Below are positions 35,549 to 45,049 of a DNA stretch of 64,000 bases, one piece after another. The DNA is from Actinorugispora endophytica (GTDB lineage Bacteria; Actinomycetota; Actinomycetes; Streptosporangiales; Streptosporangiaceae): the NCBI RefSeq assembly GCF_004363075.1, contig NZ_SNYN01000007.1:103104-167103 (forward strand), written 5' to 3'. Below the pieces are notes generated by a model, which was not told where the DNA came from, ran no database searches, and was given only the letters and a program-made list of their open reading frames with translations. Position numbers and translations under genes: made by a program. Position 1 is the first letter of the stretch. Every line of letters starts with the position of its first letter.

Positions 35549-36720
35549 GGAAGCTCCGCGGTGACCGTGGTCGGACCGCCCGGCGGGCTGTCCACCCGCA
35601 GGCGCCCGTCGAGCGCGGCGGCCCGGCGGGCCAGCCCGACCAGGCCGGTCCCCGAGGGGTCGGCGCCGCCTCCGCCGTTGTCGCTGATCCGCACGTGGAT
35701 CGTCCTCTCCTTCTCCTGCCCGGTGATCCGGACCGTGATGAGGTCGGCCCCCGAGTGCTTGATCGCGTTGGTGACGGCCTCGGCGACGACGAAGTAGGCG
35801 ACGGTCGCCACCGTGGGCTCGGGCGAACCCGGGAGCCGGTAGTCGAGGCTGATCGGGACGCTCGACCGCTCCGCGACCGCTCCCAGCGCCGCGTGCAGGC
35901 CCGCCTCGGCCAGCGCCGTGGGGTAGACCCGCCAGGCGACCTCCCGCAGGTCCCTCAGCGCCTGGCGTGCCTCCTCGTGCGCCTGGCCGAGCAGCTCGCG
36001 GCCCTTGTCCGGGTCGGGTCCGCGGCGCGCGCGGCCCAGGAGCATGCCCAGGACCACCAGCCGCTGCTGGACGCCGTCGTGCAGGTCCCGCTCGATGCGG
36101 CGGCGCTCCTCGTCGACGGCCGCGATGATCCCCGCCCGGCTCTCGGTCAGCTGCCCGATCCGCTGCTCCATCAGGTCCTGGTGGCTGGGCCCGAGGAGCC
36201 ACCGCGCCAGCTCCCGCTCCATCCCCACGAGCCCGACGGTGCCCTGCACGCTCAGGTACATGAACACCAGACCGAAGACGACGATCCCCGGGTCGTTGCC
36301 GTCCAGCACCTCCAGGGGGGACAGCACCAGGTAGACCCCCGCGGGGAAGACCGCCAGGACGATCCCGCCGAACAGCCCGACGGGACACCGGGCCGCCAGG
36401 TAGCCGAAGGACCGGGCTCCCCCGGGCCGTCCCGCGATCTCGGTGCCGAAGAGGGCCGCCAGCCGGCGCAGTTCGAGCGCGGTGAGCACGCGCGCGCCGC
36501 CGCCGAGCACCCGTCCGACCCGGTTCCGGGCGGACCGCCAGGCCAGCAGCGGCAGCAGGGGGACCGCCGCGGCCGTCACCGCCAGGAGGAACCCCAGCTC
36601 GACCAGCGCGGTCAGGGCGCCCGCGGCGGCTCCGGCCACGGCCAGCATCCAGCCGCGCAGCCTCCGGGCCGCGCGCTCCCGCTCTCGGGCGGCACCGCCG
36701 CTCTCCCTCGTCCGCACCAC
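35539..36720 (-). CDS. Membrane sensor histidine kinase (HisKA_3)
   Basis: A 393-aa NarX/DesK-type kinase. Membrane segments occur at about 23-62 and 112-165, with no large extracellular sensor loop, so it may sense the membrane itself. The dimerisation/phospho-acceptor helix has His214 (ERRRIERDLHDGVQQRLV), followed by a HATPase domain (AEAVTNAIKHSGA, ISDNGGGGADPSGTGL). The GTG start is preceded by GGGGACG. Coupled to the response regulator downstream. The signal is unknown. Confidence 0.9.
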   Translation of the reverse strand: MVRTRESGGAARERERAARRLRGWMLAVAGAAAGALTALVELGFLLAVTAAAVPLLPLLAWRSARNRVGRVLGGGARVLTALELRRLAALFGTEIAGRPGGARSFGYLAARCPVGLFGGIVLAVFPAGVYLVLSPLEVLDGNDPGIVVFGLVFMYLSVQGTVGLVGMERELARWLLGPSHQDLMEQRIGQLTESRAGIIAAVDEERRRIERDLHDGVQQRLVVLGMLLGRARRGPDPDKGRELLGQAHEEARQALRDLREVAWRVYPTALAEAGLHAALGAVAERSSVPISLDYRLPGSPEPTVATVAYFVVAEAVTNAIKHSGADLITVRITGQEKERTIHVRISDNGGGGADPSGTGLVGLARRAAALDGRLRVDSPPGGPTTVTAELPCG

Positions 36721-36950
36721 GCGCCGTCCCCGTTCTCATCCCTCCGAAGGGTAGCCAGCGCGCGGACGGCGCGGTACTGCGGTGTTCCGCATATCACGGG
36801 TGCTGGACTCCGGCTCTGATCCGGCGGTCGACCCCATGGGAACCGGGCCGCGCCGCTCGTAGCGTTCTCCGCGTGCCGGACACACGACCGGCCCCTCCGT
36901 TCGAGGCCCCGCCTCGCGGTGGGCTCTTCGCGAACGATCGGGAGTACCAC

Positions 36951-37640
36951 GTGGACCTTCCATTCCGGAACCTGGCGGCCCCCGCCCAGTCCCACGACGG
37001 CGTCGTGGGGTGGGTGGTCGGCCTGATGGAGTCCCTGGGCGGCCCCGGAGCGGGACTGGCCATCGCCCTGGAGAACCTGTTCCCGCCCATCCCCAGCGAG
37101 GCCATCCTCCCCCTGGCCGGTTTCGCCGCCAGTCGGGGCGAGCTGGGCCTGGTCGAGGCGATCGCGTGGACCACGGCCGGATCGGTCGTCGGCGCGCTCG
37201 CCCTGTACTGGATCGGGGCGCTGCTGGGCCGCGACCGCTTCCGGGCGCTGGCCTCCCGCGTCCCCCTGGTCAAGGTCTCCGACGTCGACCGGACCGAGGC
37301 GTGGTTCCGACGGCACGGGGCCAAGGCGGTGTTCCTCGGCCGGATGATCCCGCTGTTCCGCAGCTTCATCTCGGTCCCGGCCGGGATCGAGCGCATGCCG
37401 ATGGCCGTGTTCCTGGCCTTCACGGCTCTGGGCAGCCTGATCTGGAACACCGCGTTCGTGCTGGCCGGATATCTCCTGGGGGAGAGCTGGCACCTGGTCG
37501 AGCAGTACGCGGGCGTGGCGTCCAAGGCGGTCGTGGCCGCGGTGGGCGCGGCCGTCCTCTGCTTCGTCGCGGTCCGCCTGCGTGAACTCTGGAGCGCCTC
37601 CTCCGGCACCGGCCGCCACCGCCCCGCCGAGACCCCCTAG
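36951..37640 (+). CDS. DedA family membrane protein
   Basis: A 229-aa SNARE-associated/DedA protein. It carries the family core ENLFPPIPSEAILPLAGFAAS near residue 45 and GRMIPLFRSFISVPAGIERM near 135, with about five hydrophobic segments. DedA proteins act in lipid-carrier recycling and membrane homeostasis. GTG 36951 is chosen because CGGGAG lies just upstream; the frame is open 26 codons further, but with poor composition. It ends 12 bp before the Lnt-like gene, so the two are probably co-transcribed. Confidence 0.88.
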   Translation: MDLPFRNLAAPAQSHDGVVGWVVGLMESLGGPGAGLAIALENLFPPIPSEAILPLAGFAASRGELGLVEAIAWTTAGSVVGALALYWIGALLGRDRFRALASRVPLVKVSDVDRTEAWFRRHGAKAVFLGRMIPLFRSFISVPAGIERMPMAVFLAFTALGSLIWNTAFVLAGYLLGESWHLVEQYAGVASKAVVAAVGAAVLCFVAVRLRELWSASSGTGRHRPAETP

Positions 37641-37652
37641 GACGGCCCCGTC

Positions 37653-39275
37653 ATGACAACGACCGAACCCGCCGCGCGCGCCCGGGTCGCGCCATCGGCG
37701 TTCCGGCGCGGCGCCTGGCTGCTGGCCGGAACCGCCCTGTCCCTGTTCGCGATGCAGGCCGTGTGGGACATCGCCCTCGTCGCCTGGGTCTACCCCGTCC
37801 TGCTGCTGCGCTTCACCCGCACCGGCGGGACCCCCGCCGCCGTCGCGGGGATCTGGGCCTCGACCGCCCTGGCGATGCTCTGCTGGCTCCACCACGCCGA
37901 CCTGCTCTCCGCGCCCATCCTGGTGATCACGCTGCCGCTGGCCGCGGCCCAGGCCGTGCCGTTCCTGGTGGACCGGTTCGCGGCCCCCCGACTGGAGTCC
38001 CGCGGCCTGCTGCTGTCCGCGCTGGTGTTCCCCGCGACCAAGGCGGCGGTGGAGTTCGCGGTGGCGTCCGCGACCCCCTTCGGCACCATCTACGGGGTCC
38101 TGGGCGCCACCCAGCACGGCAACCTGCCGCTGATCCAGACGGCCTCGGTGACCGGCGTGTACGGCGTGAGCTTCCTCGTCGCCTGGGCCGCCTCGACCAC
38201 GGCCCTGCTCTGGGACCGCGGCCTCCTCTCCCGCCCCGCCCGGACCGCCGCCGCCTGCTGCGCCGGCGCGCTCGGACTCGTCATGCTGGCCGGAGGCGCG
38301 CGCCTGGCGTTCGCCCCGCCGTCGGCCGAGACCGTGCGGATCGCGGGCGTCACCACCTCGGTCCCGGCGTGGGAGGAACTGGTGCCGACCTTCCGGGAGT
38401 ACGACTCGCTGGAGAAGCTCCTGGACGCCGACCCCGAGCTGATGCGCGAGGAGTTCGCGGCCGTCAACGGCGAACTGCTGGCCAACACCGAGCGCGAGGC
38501 CGAGGCCGGCGCGCGGATCGTCGTGTGGCCCGAGTCGGCCGCCTTCACCCTGGAGTCCGGCGAGGACCGGCTCATCGCGGACATCCAGGACGTCGCCCGG
38601 CGGCACGGCGTCTACGTCGACGCGGGGATGTCGGTCTACACCGAGCGCGCCCCGCACATCCGCAACATGATGGTCATGGTGACCCCGGACGGCGAGGTGG
38701 CCTGGAAGTACGACAAGAGCAGGCCCATCCCCGTCCTGGAGCCCTACGACGCCGGACCCGGGGTGCTCCCCGTCGAGGAGAGCCCGTTCGGGCGGCTGTC
38801 CAACGTCATCTGCTACGACGCCGACTTCCCCGGACTGCTCCGGCAGGGCGGCGCCGCGGGCGCCGACATCATGATCGTCGGGGCCAACACCTGGGAGGGC
38901 ATCAAGGAGATGCACGCGCGCAACTCCGTCTTCCGCGCGGTGGAGAACGGGTTCTCGGTGTTCCGACAGGCCAGTCGGGGCCGCGCCAACGCGGTCGACC
39001 ACCAGGGGCGCCCACTCGCCACCACCGACTACTTCACCACCGACCAGCAGACCATGGTGGCCTTCGTCCCCACCCGGGGCGTCACCACGGTGTACTCCGT
39101 CGTCGGCGACCTCTTCGCCTGGCTCTGCGTCGTCACCGTCGTGCTCCTGGCCGCGCTGTGCGCCCTGCCGCGGCGCCGGGGCGGGAGCACCCCCGGCGAC
39201 CCGACCGGCGGGCCTCGGGCGCAGGACGCCGGAGGGTTCCCCGGACGGAGGCGGCTCGGCGGGTCGGCCGGGTGA
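37653..39275 (+). CDS. lnt: Apolipoprotein N-acyltransferase-like nitrilase membrane protein
   Basis: A 540-aa protein with about seven N-terminal membrane segments (residues 20-210), a carbon-nitrogen hydrolase domain (about 225-470) and a final membrane helix (FAWLCVVTVVLLAALCAL). The catalytic Glu294 (VWPES), Lys355 (WKYDKSRP) and Cys387 (NVICYDADFPG) match the Lnt triad in order and spacing. Lnt adds the third acyl chain to bacterial lipoproteins at the outer face of the membrane. A distant nitrilase fusion with another substrate is possible. Downstream of, and probably co-transcribed with, the DedA gene. Confidence 0.85.
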   Translation: MTTTEPAARARVAPSAFRRGAWLLAGTALSLFAMQAVWDIALVAWVYPVLLLRFTRTGGTPAAVAGIWASTALAMLCWLHHADLLSAPILVITLPLAAAQAVPFLVDRFAAPRLESRGLLLSALVFPATKAAVEFAVASATPFGTIYGVLGATQHGNLPLIQTASVTGVYGVSFLVAWAASTTALLWDRGLLSRPARTAAACCAGALGLVMLAGGARLAFAPPSAETVRIAGVTTSVPAWEELVPTFREYDSLEKLLDADPELMREEFAAVNGELLANTEREAEAGARIVVWPESAAFTLESGEDRLIADIQDVARRHGVYVDAGMSVYTERAPHIRNMMVMVTPDGEVAWKYDKSRPIPVLEPYDAGPGVLPVEESPFGRLSNVICYDADFPGLLRQGGAAGADIMIVGANTWEGIKEMHARNSVFRAVENGFSVFRQASRGRANAVDHQGRPLATTDYFTTDQQTMVAFVPTRGVTTVYSVVGDLFAWLCVVTVVLLAALCALPRRRGGSTPGDPTGGPRAQDAGGFPGRRRLGGSAG

Positions 39276-39362
39276 CCCGCCCGTAGCGGGGACCGGCCGG
39301 CCGCGCCGCGGCTCGGGAGGATCCGGGCACCGCCTCCGAACGACTCCCGCGCCGGAAGCCCT

Positions 39363-40310
39363 TCAGTCGACGATCCCGGAGCGGATCCGGGTGAGCCACT
39401 GCTCGGCCTCGTGGAAGTCGGCGTTGGTGGTGCCCGCGCGCGGCACGAACGGGGTGGGGTCGGAGTCGGCGTCGGCGCGCGGGTAGCTGCCGAGGAAGCG
39501 CACGTCCTCGCAGACCCGGCGCAGCCCCATCAGCGCCTCGCCGACCCTGGCCTCGGCCACGTGGCCGTCGGCGTCCATGAAGAAGCAGTACGTGCCGAGG
39601 CCGTCGCCGGTGGGGCGGGACTCCAGTCGGGTCAGGTTCACGTCGCGTACCGCGAACTGGTTGAGCAGCTCCACCAGGGCGCCGGGGTGGTCCTCCGGCA
39701 GGAAGGCCACCAACGAGGTGCGGTCCGCTCCGGTCGGCTCCGGAAGCGCGCCCGGCCGTCGCAGGTAGACGAACCGGGTCGCGGCCTCGGTACGGTCCCC
39801 CACGCCCTCCACCAGCGGGGCCAGGCCGTACCGGGCTCCGGCGATCCGGGCGGAGACCGCGGCGTCGTACGGCGCGCCGGGCTCCGCGACGGCCTGGGCC
39901 GCGGCGGCCGTGGAGGAGACCGTGAAGGTCTCGGCGTCGGGGAGGTTCGCCGCCAGCCAGCCCCTGCACTGGGCCAGCGCGTGGGAGTGGGAGGCCACCC
40001 GCTTGACGTCCGCCAGCGTCGTCCCCTCACGGGCGAACAGGGTGAACTCCACCGGGACGGCGACCTCGGCGGCGATCAACAGCGGGTCGCCGCCGACGAG
40101 TTCCGCGGTGGTGGCGGGAACCCCGCCCTCGACGGAGTTCTCCAGCGGGACGACGCCGCCGTCCACCTCGCCGCGCCGAACCGCCGCGAAGACCATGTCC
40201 ACTCCCGCGCACGGAACGAGGTCACCGGTGGACGCGGTCGGCATGAGCGCCCGCAGCGCGGCCTCGGTGAACGTTCCCTCGGGGCCCAGGTAGGCATAGC
40301 GGTTCGACAT
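39363..40310 (-). CDS. pheA: Prephenate dehydratase
   Basis: A 315-aa monofunctional enzyme that converts prephenate to phenylpyruvate in phenylalanine synthesis. It starts YAYLGPEGTFTEAAL, has the substrate loop PLENSVEGGVPATT, SHSHALAQCRGWL, and the catalytic TRF motif (EAATRFVYL, about 178). A C-terminal ACT domain (about 195-275) with LTRLESRPT provides phenylalanine feedback control. Length is typical of actinobacterial PheA. No chorismate mutase domain. The next gene downstream on this strand is unrelated. Confidence 0.95.
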   Translation of the reverse strand: MSNRYAYLGPEGTFTEAALRALMPTASTGDLVPCAGVDMVFAAVRRGEVDGGVVPLENSVEGGVPATTAELVGGDPLLIAAEVAVPVEFTLFAREGTTLADVKRVASHSHALAQCRGWLAANLPDAETFTVSSTAAAAQAVAEPGAPYDAAVSARIAGARYGLAPLVEGVGDRTEAATRFVYLRRPGALPEPTGADRTSLVAFLPEDHPGALVELLNQFAVRDVNLTRLESRPTGDGLGTYCFFMDADGHVAEARVGEALMGLRRVCEDVRFLGSYPRADADSDPTPFVPRAGTTNADFHEAEQWLTRIRSGIVD

Positions 40311-40368
40311 GTAAGCAGGTTACTCGTCCCGGTTCGGACCGCGTGCCGACCGGGGAGCGCCCGTCCGA

Positions 40369-40878
40369 TCAGCCCTTCGGCCGCGCCGGGTCCGCTGCCC
40401 GGGGCCTTCCCGGGCCGTCGGCGCCGGGCCCCGTCGCGGGGACCACCGACACCGCCCCGAGGCCGTTCCCCCCGGTCGGGGACCCGTCCGGCCCCTGACC
40501 CAGCCTGGCGGCGCGGATCGCGCGGTACTCCTCCGGGGACAGCGCCTCGGCGGCCTCCCCTCCCTCGACGATCTTGGCGTAGGTCCTGGACTCGGTACGA
40601 CCGTTGATCGAGGTCAGCACGACTCCGTCGCCGGCGGTGTTGAGCATGGCCAGGGAGAACGAGCGCGCGCCCGACATCTCCTCGAGCGCGTCGTAGCGAA
40701 CCATCGCGATGTCCCGGATGGAGCGCAGGTCGACGCCTCCGGCGTCGGGCGCGAACCGCTGGACGGCGGTCCGGCAGTCTCTGACCGCCGACCTCGCCCG
40801 CCGCAGGGCCAGGAGCCCGAGCAGCAGCCCGCTCGCTCCCAGCAACGAACCCGTCACGGACAGAATGATTGACAGCAC
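40369..40878 (-). CDS. DUF4446 family protein
   Basis: A 169-aa protein with one N-terminal membrane helix (MLSIILSVTGSLLGASGLLLG) and a cytoplasmic DUF4446 core (DIAMVRYDALEEMSGARSFS, MLNTAGDGVVLTSINGRTES, YAKIVEGGEA, LSPEEYRAIRAA). The C-terminal 40 residues are a Pro/Gly-rich tail. Function unknown; the family often neighbours pheA or serS-type genes in actinobacteria and Firmicutes. Confidence 0.88.
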   Translation of the reverse strand: MLSIILSVTGSLLGASGLLLGLLALRRARSAVRDCRTAVQRFAPDAGGVDLRSIRDIAMVRYDALEEMSGARSFSLAMLNTAGDGVVLTSINGRTESRTYAKIVEGGEAAEALSPEEYRAIRAARLGQGPDGSPTGGNGLGAVSVVPATGPGADGPGRPRAADPARPKG

Positions 40879-40921
40879 AGAACGAGACTAGTCGTTACTC
40901 AGAGTTTTACATCGAACACGT

Positions 40922-41752
40922 TCAGCGTTTCTCGTTCCGGCTCCGCGTTCCGCCCAACGCGACCGACAGGTCCGCGGCCCCCGAGTCCCGCCGGGCCCGG
41001 CGCAGCGCCCGGCCGATCGCCGGACGCAGGTCCCTGACCGCCAGCGCGCGTGCGACGTCGGCGAACTGGCGGGCGCGGTGCAACTGGGCGCGCAGGTCGG
41101 TGCCCGTGGCGCGGTGCTCCATCGGAACCTCCACCTCCAGCACCACGAATCCGCGGTGCAGCAGGTCGATGGTCAGGCCGGTCTCCACCCCGAACCCGGG
41201 GGCGAGCGGCAGAGCGGCCCCGAACGCCTTCCTGGTCAGGCAGCGCTGCCCGTTGAGCGGCTGCTCGGCCTCCCAGCCGGTCGCGCGGCGGATGCCGCCG
41301 CGGGCCAGGCGCACGACGAAGCCGTGGCCGCCCAGGCGCGTCCGGTTCGTCGGGAACAGGGCGACGGTCATGTCGGCGGCGCCCGCGCGCACCGGTTCGA
41401 TCAGCGGAGCCGCCGCCGCGGCCGTCGCGCCCAGGTCGGCGTCCAGGAACAGCAGGTGGCGCGGGCCGTCCGAGACCCCAGAGGCCGCCTCGCGCTCCTC
41501 GATCATCCCGACGGCCTCGGCGCCGGTCTCCATGGCCGTGCCCTTGCCCCGGTTCCGGCCGTGCCGGAAGACCCGGGCCCCGGCGCCGAGCGCGGCGGCC
41601 ACGGTGTCGTCGGACGAGCCGTCGTCGACCACGACGACGAGGTCCACCCCCGGAAGCCCGCGGGCCGCGCCGATCGTGGCCGCGACGCGGTCCCCCTCGT
41701 TCCTGGCCGGGATGACGACCGCGACACGCCCCGGTTCCGTCGAAGAGTCCAT
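40922..41752 (-). CDS. Family 2 glycosyltransferase
   Basis: A 276-aa GT-A protein. The nucleotide-sugar domain starts VAVVIPARNEGDRVAATI, with VVVDDGSSDDT and the metal-binding LFLDADLGA. It lacks membrane segments at the C-terminus, so it is probably peripheral or soluble. Its overall layout recalls GpgS/polyprenyl-phosphate glycosyltransferases. The acceptor is unknown. It lies 6 bp after the STAS gene on the same strand. Confidence 0.85.
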   Translation of the reverse strand: MDSSTEPGRVAVVIPARNEGDRVAATIGAARGLPGVDLVVVVDDGSSDDTVAAALGAGARVFRHGRNRGKGTAMETGAEAVGMIEEREAASGVSDGPRHLLFLDADLGATAAAAAPLIEPVRAGAADMTVALFPTNRTRLGGHGFVVRLARGGIRRATGWEAEQPLNGQRCLTRKAFGAALPLAPGFGVETGLTIDLLHRGFVVLEVEVPMEHRATGTDLRAQLHRARQFADVARALAVRDLRPAIGRALRRARRDSGAADLSVALGGTRSRNEKR

Positions 41753-41758
41753 GCCCGC

Positions 41759-42112
41759 CTACTTGGCCGCACCGATGATGGCGTCCTCCATGACGTCGGC
41801 CGACTCGCAGACGGCGAAGACCGCGTCCAGCCCGGTGATCTCCAGGATCTTCACGACCGCGGACCTGGGCGCGGCCAGTTCGAGGTCGCCGCCCCTCTCC
41901 CGCGCCCTCTCCATGGCCGACAGCAGGACGCTCAGCCCGGTGGAGTCGCAGAACTCCACCCCGGACATGTCGACGACGAGCCTGGCGGCGCCGTCGTCCA
42001 GCATGTCGACGAGTTCACCGTGCAGGAGCGGCGCCGTGTAAAGGTCGATCTCACCGCGAACGGCGACCAACGTGTGACACCCCTGAGACCGACTCGAGAT
42101 CTTCAACTCCAC
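41759..42112 (-). CDS. STAS domain anti-sigma factor antagonist
   Basis: A 117-aa single STAS domain. It has VAVRGEIDLYTAPLLHGELV and the phosphorylatable-Ser motif MSGVEFCDSTGLSVLLSAM (the Ser before Thr is the usual acceptor). Such proteins release a sigma factor by binding an RsbW-like kinase. GTG 42112 gives the normal family length (MELKISSRSQG start). The upstream neighbour is an RsbW-like ATPase, which is the likely partner, and a SpoIIE-type phosphatase at 18381 could dephosphorylate it. Confidence 0.88.
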   Translation of the reverse strand: MELKISSRSQGCHTLVAVRGEIDLYTAPLLHGELVDMLDDGAARLVVDMSGVEFCDSTGLSVLLSAMERARERGGDLELAAPRSAVVKILEITGLDAVFAVCESADVMEDAIIGAAK

Positions 42113-42254
42113 AGTCGTGACTGTAGCGGCAGCCCGAAGCCGTGGCCACCTCGTCGGCGGTGTTTCGCGCCATCGTCTCGACATCCCCGCGACCAGCGCG
42201 GACTCCCGTTCCCGAACCCCCGCCGCCCGTCCCGGGAGCGCCACGGGACCGGGA

Positions 42255-42743
42255 TCAGACCCGCGACGACTGCGAGGACACGAAGGGGGCCCTCTCCCCC
42301 GGAGCCGCTCCCAGGACGGGGATGTCGATGACCGCCCAGACCGTCGTGGTCGACTCGTCCACCTCGGTGCCCCACTTCGCGGCGAGCCGCTGCACGATCC
42401 CCAGCCCCCGGCCGCCCAGCGCCGAGATCGAGGGGCGCGCGATCCTCGGCAGGGTCTCGGCCCCGCCGTCGCACACCGACACCTCCACCCAGCCCTCCGC
42501 CTCCGGCTCCTCCTCGGGGGCCTCCCTGACGAGGGACCAGGAGACCCGGACCGAGTCCGGGGGGTAGGGCGGGGGAAGCGGAGCCGCGTGGCGCAGCGCG
42601 TTGCTGAGCAGTTCGCTGATGACGAGCGCGACGTCGTCCACCTCGGCCCGTCCCACCCCTGAGGCGCGCAGGTCCGCGCAGAGGTACTGACGCGCGCTGG
42701 TGACACTCGACGGCGCATGTGGCAGCAGTACGGCCCTCGACAC
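42255..42743 (-). CDS. RsbW-like ATP-binding anti-sigma regulator
   Basis: A 162-aa HATPase (GHKL) protein. N box ISELLSNALRHA, G1 VCDGG and G2 GGRGLGIVQRLA are visible. It has no HisKA domain, which places it with serine kinase/anti-sigma regulators. GTG 42743 is preferred because CAGGAGAAGG lies just upstream, although the frame is open to 42956. It precedes the STAS gene by about 140 bp on the same strand, so the two may act as a partner-switching pair. Confidence 0.85.
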   Translation of the reverse strand: MSRAVLLPHAPSSVTSARQYLCADLRASGVGRAEVDDVALVISELLSNALRHAAPLPPPYPPDSVRVSWSLVREAPEEEPEAEGWVEVSVCDGGAETLPRIARPSISALGGRGLGIVQRLAAKWGTEVDESTTTVWAVIDIPVLGAAPGERAPFVSSQSSRV

Positions 42744-42952
42744 GTCCTTCTCCTGTTCCCCCGGCGCGTTCCCCCCACCGCACCGGACACCGGCACGACG
42801 GCGCGAAGGTGTGGCGCTGGCACGCCCCGGCTGGTCTCGTGATGCTCGGTCGACTACCGCGTGGCGCTCTTCCTCGGATCCCACCAGGGCCGAAATGCCC
42901 GGTTGGGGTGCAATGGAAACCCGCATCGGGGTCTCGATCCGGGACTGCGTCG

Positions 42953-44881
42953 TCACGCGGAACCACCGCTGTTCCCGTCCGGAACAGGGGGTTCCACTGT
43001 CTCACCGGATCCGCGGGCGGAGTCCGGAACACACTGTAATGTGAATCTCATCCGGGTTCCGTGCGGTTGGTTGGGATGCGCGCTGACATGGCCGTTCTGC
43101 GCCTCGGCGAGCCGCTGCACGATGTACAGCCCGAGACCGAAACCACCGAACCGGCGCCGGTCCCCCGACTCCCCCTGCACGAAGCGCTCGAAGATCCGCT
43201 TGGTGTCCACCGAGTCGATCCCCACCCCCTCGTCCGCGACGGTGACCACCACCCGCTGGTCCTCGACCCCGGCCGACACCGAAACCGCCCCGCCCTCCGG
43301 CGAGTACTTGAACGCGTTCTCCAGCAGCTGGCTGATGATCACGTCGGTGGCGTCGGGGTCCCCGAACACCTCCGGCAGGGTCGCGGGCAGTTCCAGCCGC
43401 AGCTCGTGGTCCGCCAGGAGCGGGACGAACGCCGCCAGCGCCTCCCGCAGCGACCCGCGGACGTCGAAGACCCGGTTCCGCACCGGAAGCTGCCTGCTCC
43501 CGGCCTTGGCACCCAGCAGCAGGTGGTCCACCAGCCGCGCCATCCGCTTGGCCCGGTCCGCGATCAGCCGCACGTGGCCGCGACGCTCGTCCTCGTCGAT
43601 CTCGTCCCACCGCTCGGCCAGCGTGCTGGAGAGCCCCCGGACCACCGTGAGCGGCGTGCGCAGCTCGTGGCCCGCGGTGGCCAGGAAGAGGTCCTTCTGC
43701 TCCTCCAGCTCCTTGGCCGGGGAGATGTCGCGGAAGTCCACCACGCGCTCCCTGGTGCCGGAGATGTCCGCGACGAGGATCTCCAACCAGCGGCCGTTCC
43801 CCATCCGGTACTTGACCAGCTGCCCCGGCTCGACCGGCAACGGGAACGGGGGCGGCCTGCCGATCACCGAGGCCAGGCCGTACCCGGTGAGCTCGGCGGC
43901 GGCGCGGTTCCACTTGCGCACCCGCCCCGAGTGGTCCAGCACCGAGATGCCGTCCGCGCTGGCGTCCACGATCGCGTGCTCGTGGGCGCGCTGGCGGACC
44001 GTCTCCCTGTAGGTCATGGCGTTGCCGAGCGCGACCCCGGCGTGCGCCGCCATCAGCTCCAGCAGCTCCATCTCGACATGGCTGACCCTGCGCCTGCTGT
44101 ACAGCGCGTACAGCGCCCCGTAGGGGCGGCCCTGCACGTCGGACACGCCCAGCGCGATCGTGTGCAGCCCGTCCAGGTCGGACCAGATCAGATCGCTCAG
44201 CGACCGGGTGTCGTCGGTGGCCAGCAGCACCTTCTTCCCGCTGGCCAGCAGCTCCCCGAACAGGCTCTCCTTCAGGGAGGTCTCGAACCCGCGCAGGTGG
44301 TCCGACAACCTGGTGAGGCTGACCAGCCTGAGGGTGTCGCCCTCGATCAGCGCGAACCCGCCCGCGTCCGCGCCGGTGAGATCGGTGAGGCTGCGCACGA
44401 TCCCGTCGAGGATCTCCACGAGCCCCAGGTCCGCGTTGATGTCGGTCATCACGTCGGTGAGCCGCCGCACCAGCTGCGCGCGCTCCGCCAGGTGCAGCTG
44501 CTCGAGCTCGCCCTCGGACGGCGTCATGGTGTGCGGGTGGAAGACGCACACCCAGCCGGCCATCGCCCCGTGCACGTCGGTGAGGCGGTTGAAGCTGGCC
44601 CGGACCTCCAGCGGCCCGCCGTCGTGGTGGACCCGCCTGGTCGTGAGCGAGATCGGCCGGCTGACCCGCACCCGCTCCAGAACCGCGTGGTACTCCGCCA
44701 TCCGGTCGTCGGGAACCATCGGGACGGGGTACCCGATCACCTCGGCGAGGGTCCAGCCGAACATGCGCTCCGCGCCCTTGTTCCACTGCACGACACGCTG
44801 GTCGGTGTCCAGAACGACGACTGCGTCGGCCACTGCGGCCAACACGGCTTCTGCGGTGCAGGCCGCCGACTCGAAGCTCAC
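42953..44881 (-). CDS. PAS-GAF-PAS hybrid sensor histidine kinase
   Basis: A 642-aa cytoplasmic kinase without membrane segments. PAS1 (about 10-115: DAVVVLDTDQRVVQWNKGAE), GAF (about 145-290), PAS2 (about 300-395: GISVLDHSGRVRKWNRAAAE), HisKA with phospho-acceptor His405 (ATAGHELRTPLTVV), and HATPase (LLENAFKYSPEGG, DEGVGID, GGFGLGLYIVQRLAEAQNG). No cognate response regulator is adjacent. It is followed on the same strand by the RsbW-like and STAS genes, so it may feed that switch. The signal is possibly redox, light or a small ligand. Confidence 0.88.
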   Translation of the reverse strand: MSFESAACTAEAVLAAVADAVVVLDTDQRVVQWNKGAERMFGWTLAEVIGYPVPMVPDDRMAEYHAVLERVRVSRPISLTTRRVHHDGGPLEVRASFNRLTDVHGAMAGWVCVFHPHTMTPSEGELEQLHLAERAQLVRRLTDVMTDINADLGLVEILDGIVRSLTDLTGADAGGFALIEGDTLRLVSLTRLSDHLRGFETSLKESLFGELLASGKKVLLATDDTRSLSDLIWSDLDGLHTIALGVSDVQGRPYGALYALYSRRRVSHVEMELLELMAAHAGVALGNAMTYRETVRQRAHEHAIVDASADGISVLDHSGRVRKWNRAAAELTGYGLASVIGRPPPFPLPVEPGQLVKYRMGNGRWLEILVADISGTRERVVDFRDISPAKELEEQKDLFLATAGHELRTPLTVVRGLSSTLAERWDEIDEDERRGHVRLIADRAKRMARLVDHLLLGAKAGSRQLPVRNRVFDVRGSLREALAAFVPLLADHELRLELPATLPEVFGDPDATDVIISQLLENAFKYSPEGGAVSVSAGVEDQRVVVTVADEGVGIDSVDTKRIFERFVQGESGDRRRFGGFGLGLYIVQRLAEAQNGHVSAHPNQPHGTRMRFTLQCVPDSARGSGETVEPPVPDGNSGGSA

Positions 44882-45049
44882 CTACGCCATAGTGCCATTC
44901 GGCACCGCCCCCGCGGCACAGGAATGACGGAGGTCCGGCCAATTCGATGCCCGCGGCCCGCCACGCCCGCCGATTCCCCCATCCGGGCCTCCGTCCGTGT
45001 CATTCTTCAGGAACCGTCCGGTAGACGCCGACCAGGTATTGGAGACGAG

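Noticed and set aside
34904..36739. A single 611-codon minus-strand frame covering kinase and response regulator
   Set aside because: Its first two thirds are out of phase with the kinase; only the last 214 codons encode the response regulator, which has its own start at 35548.
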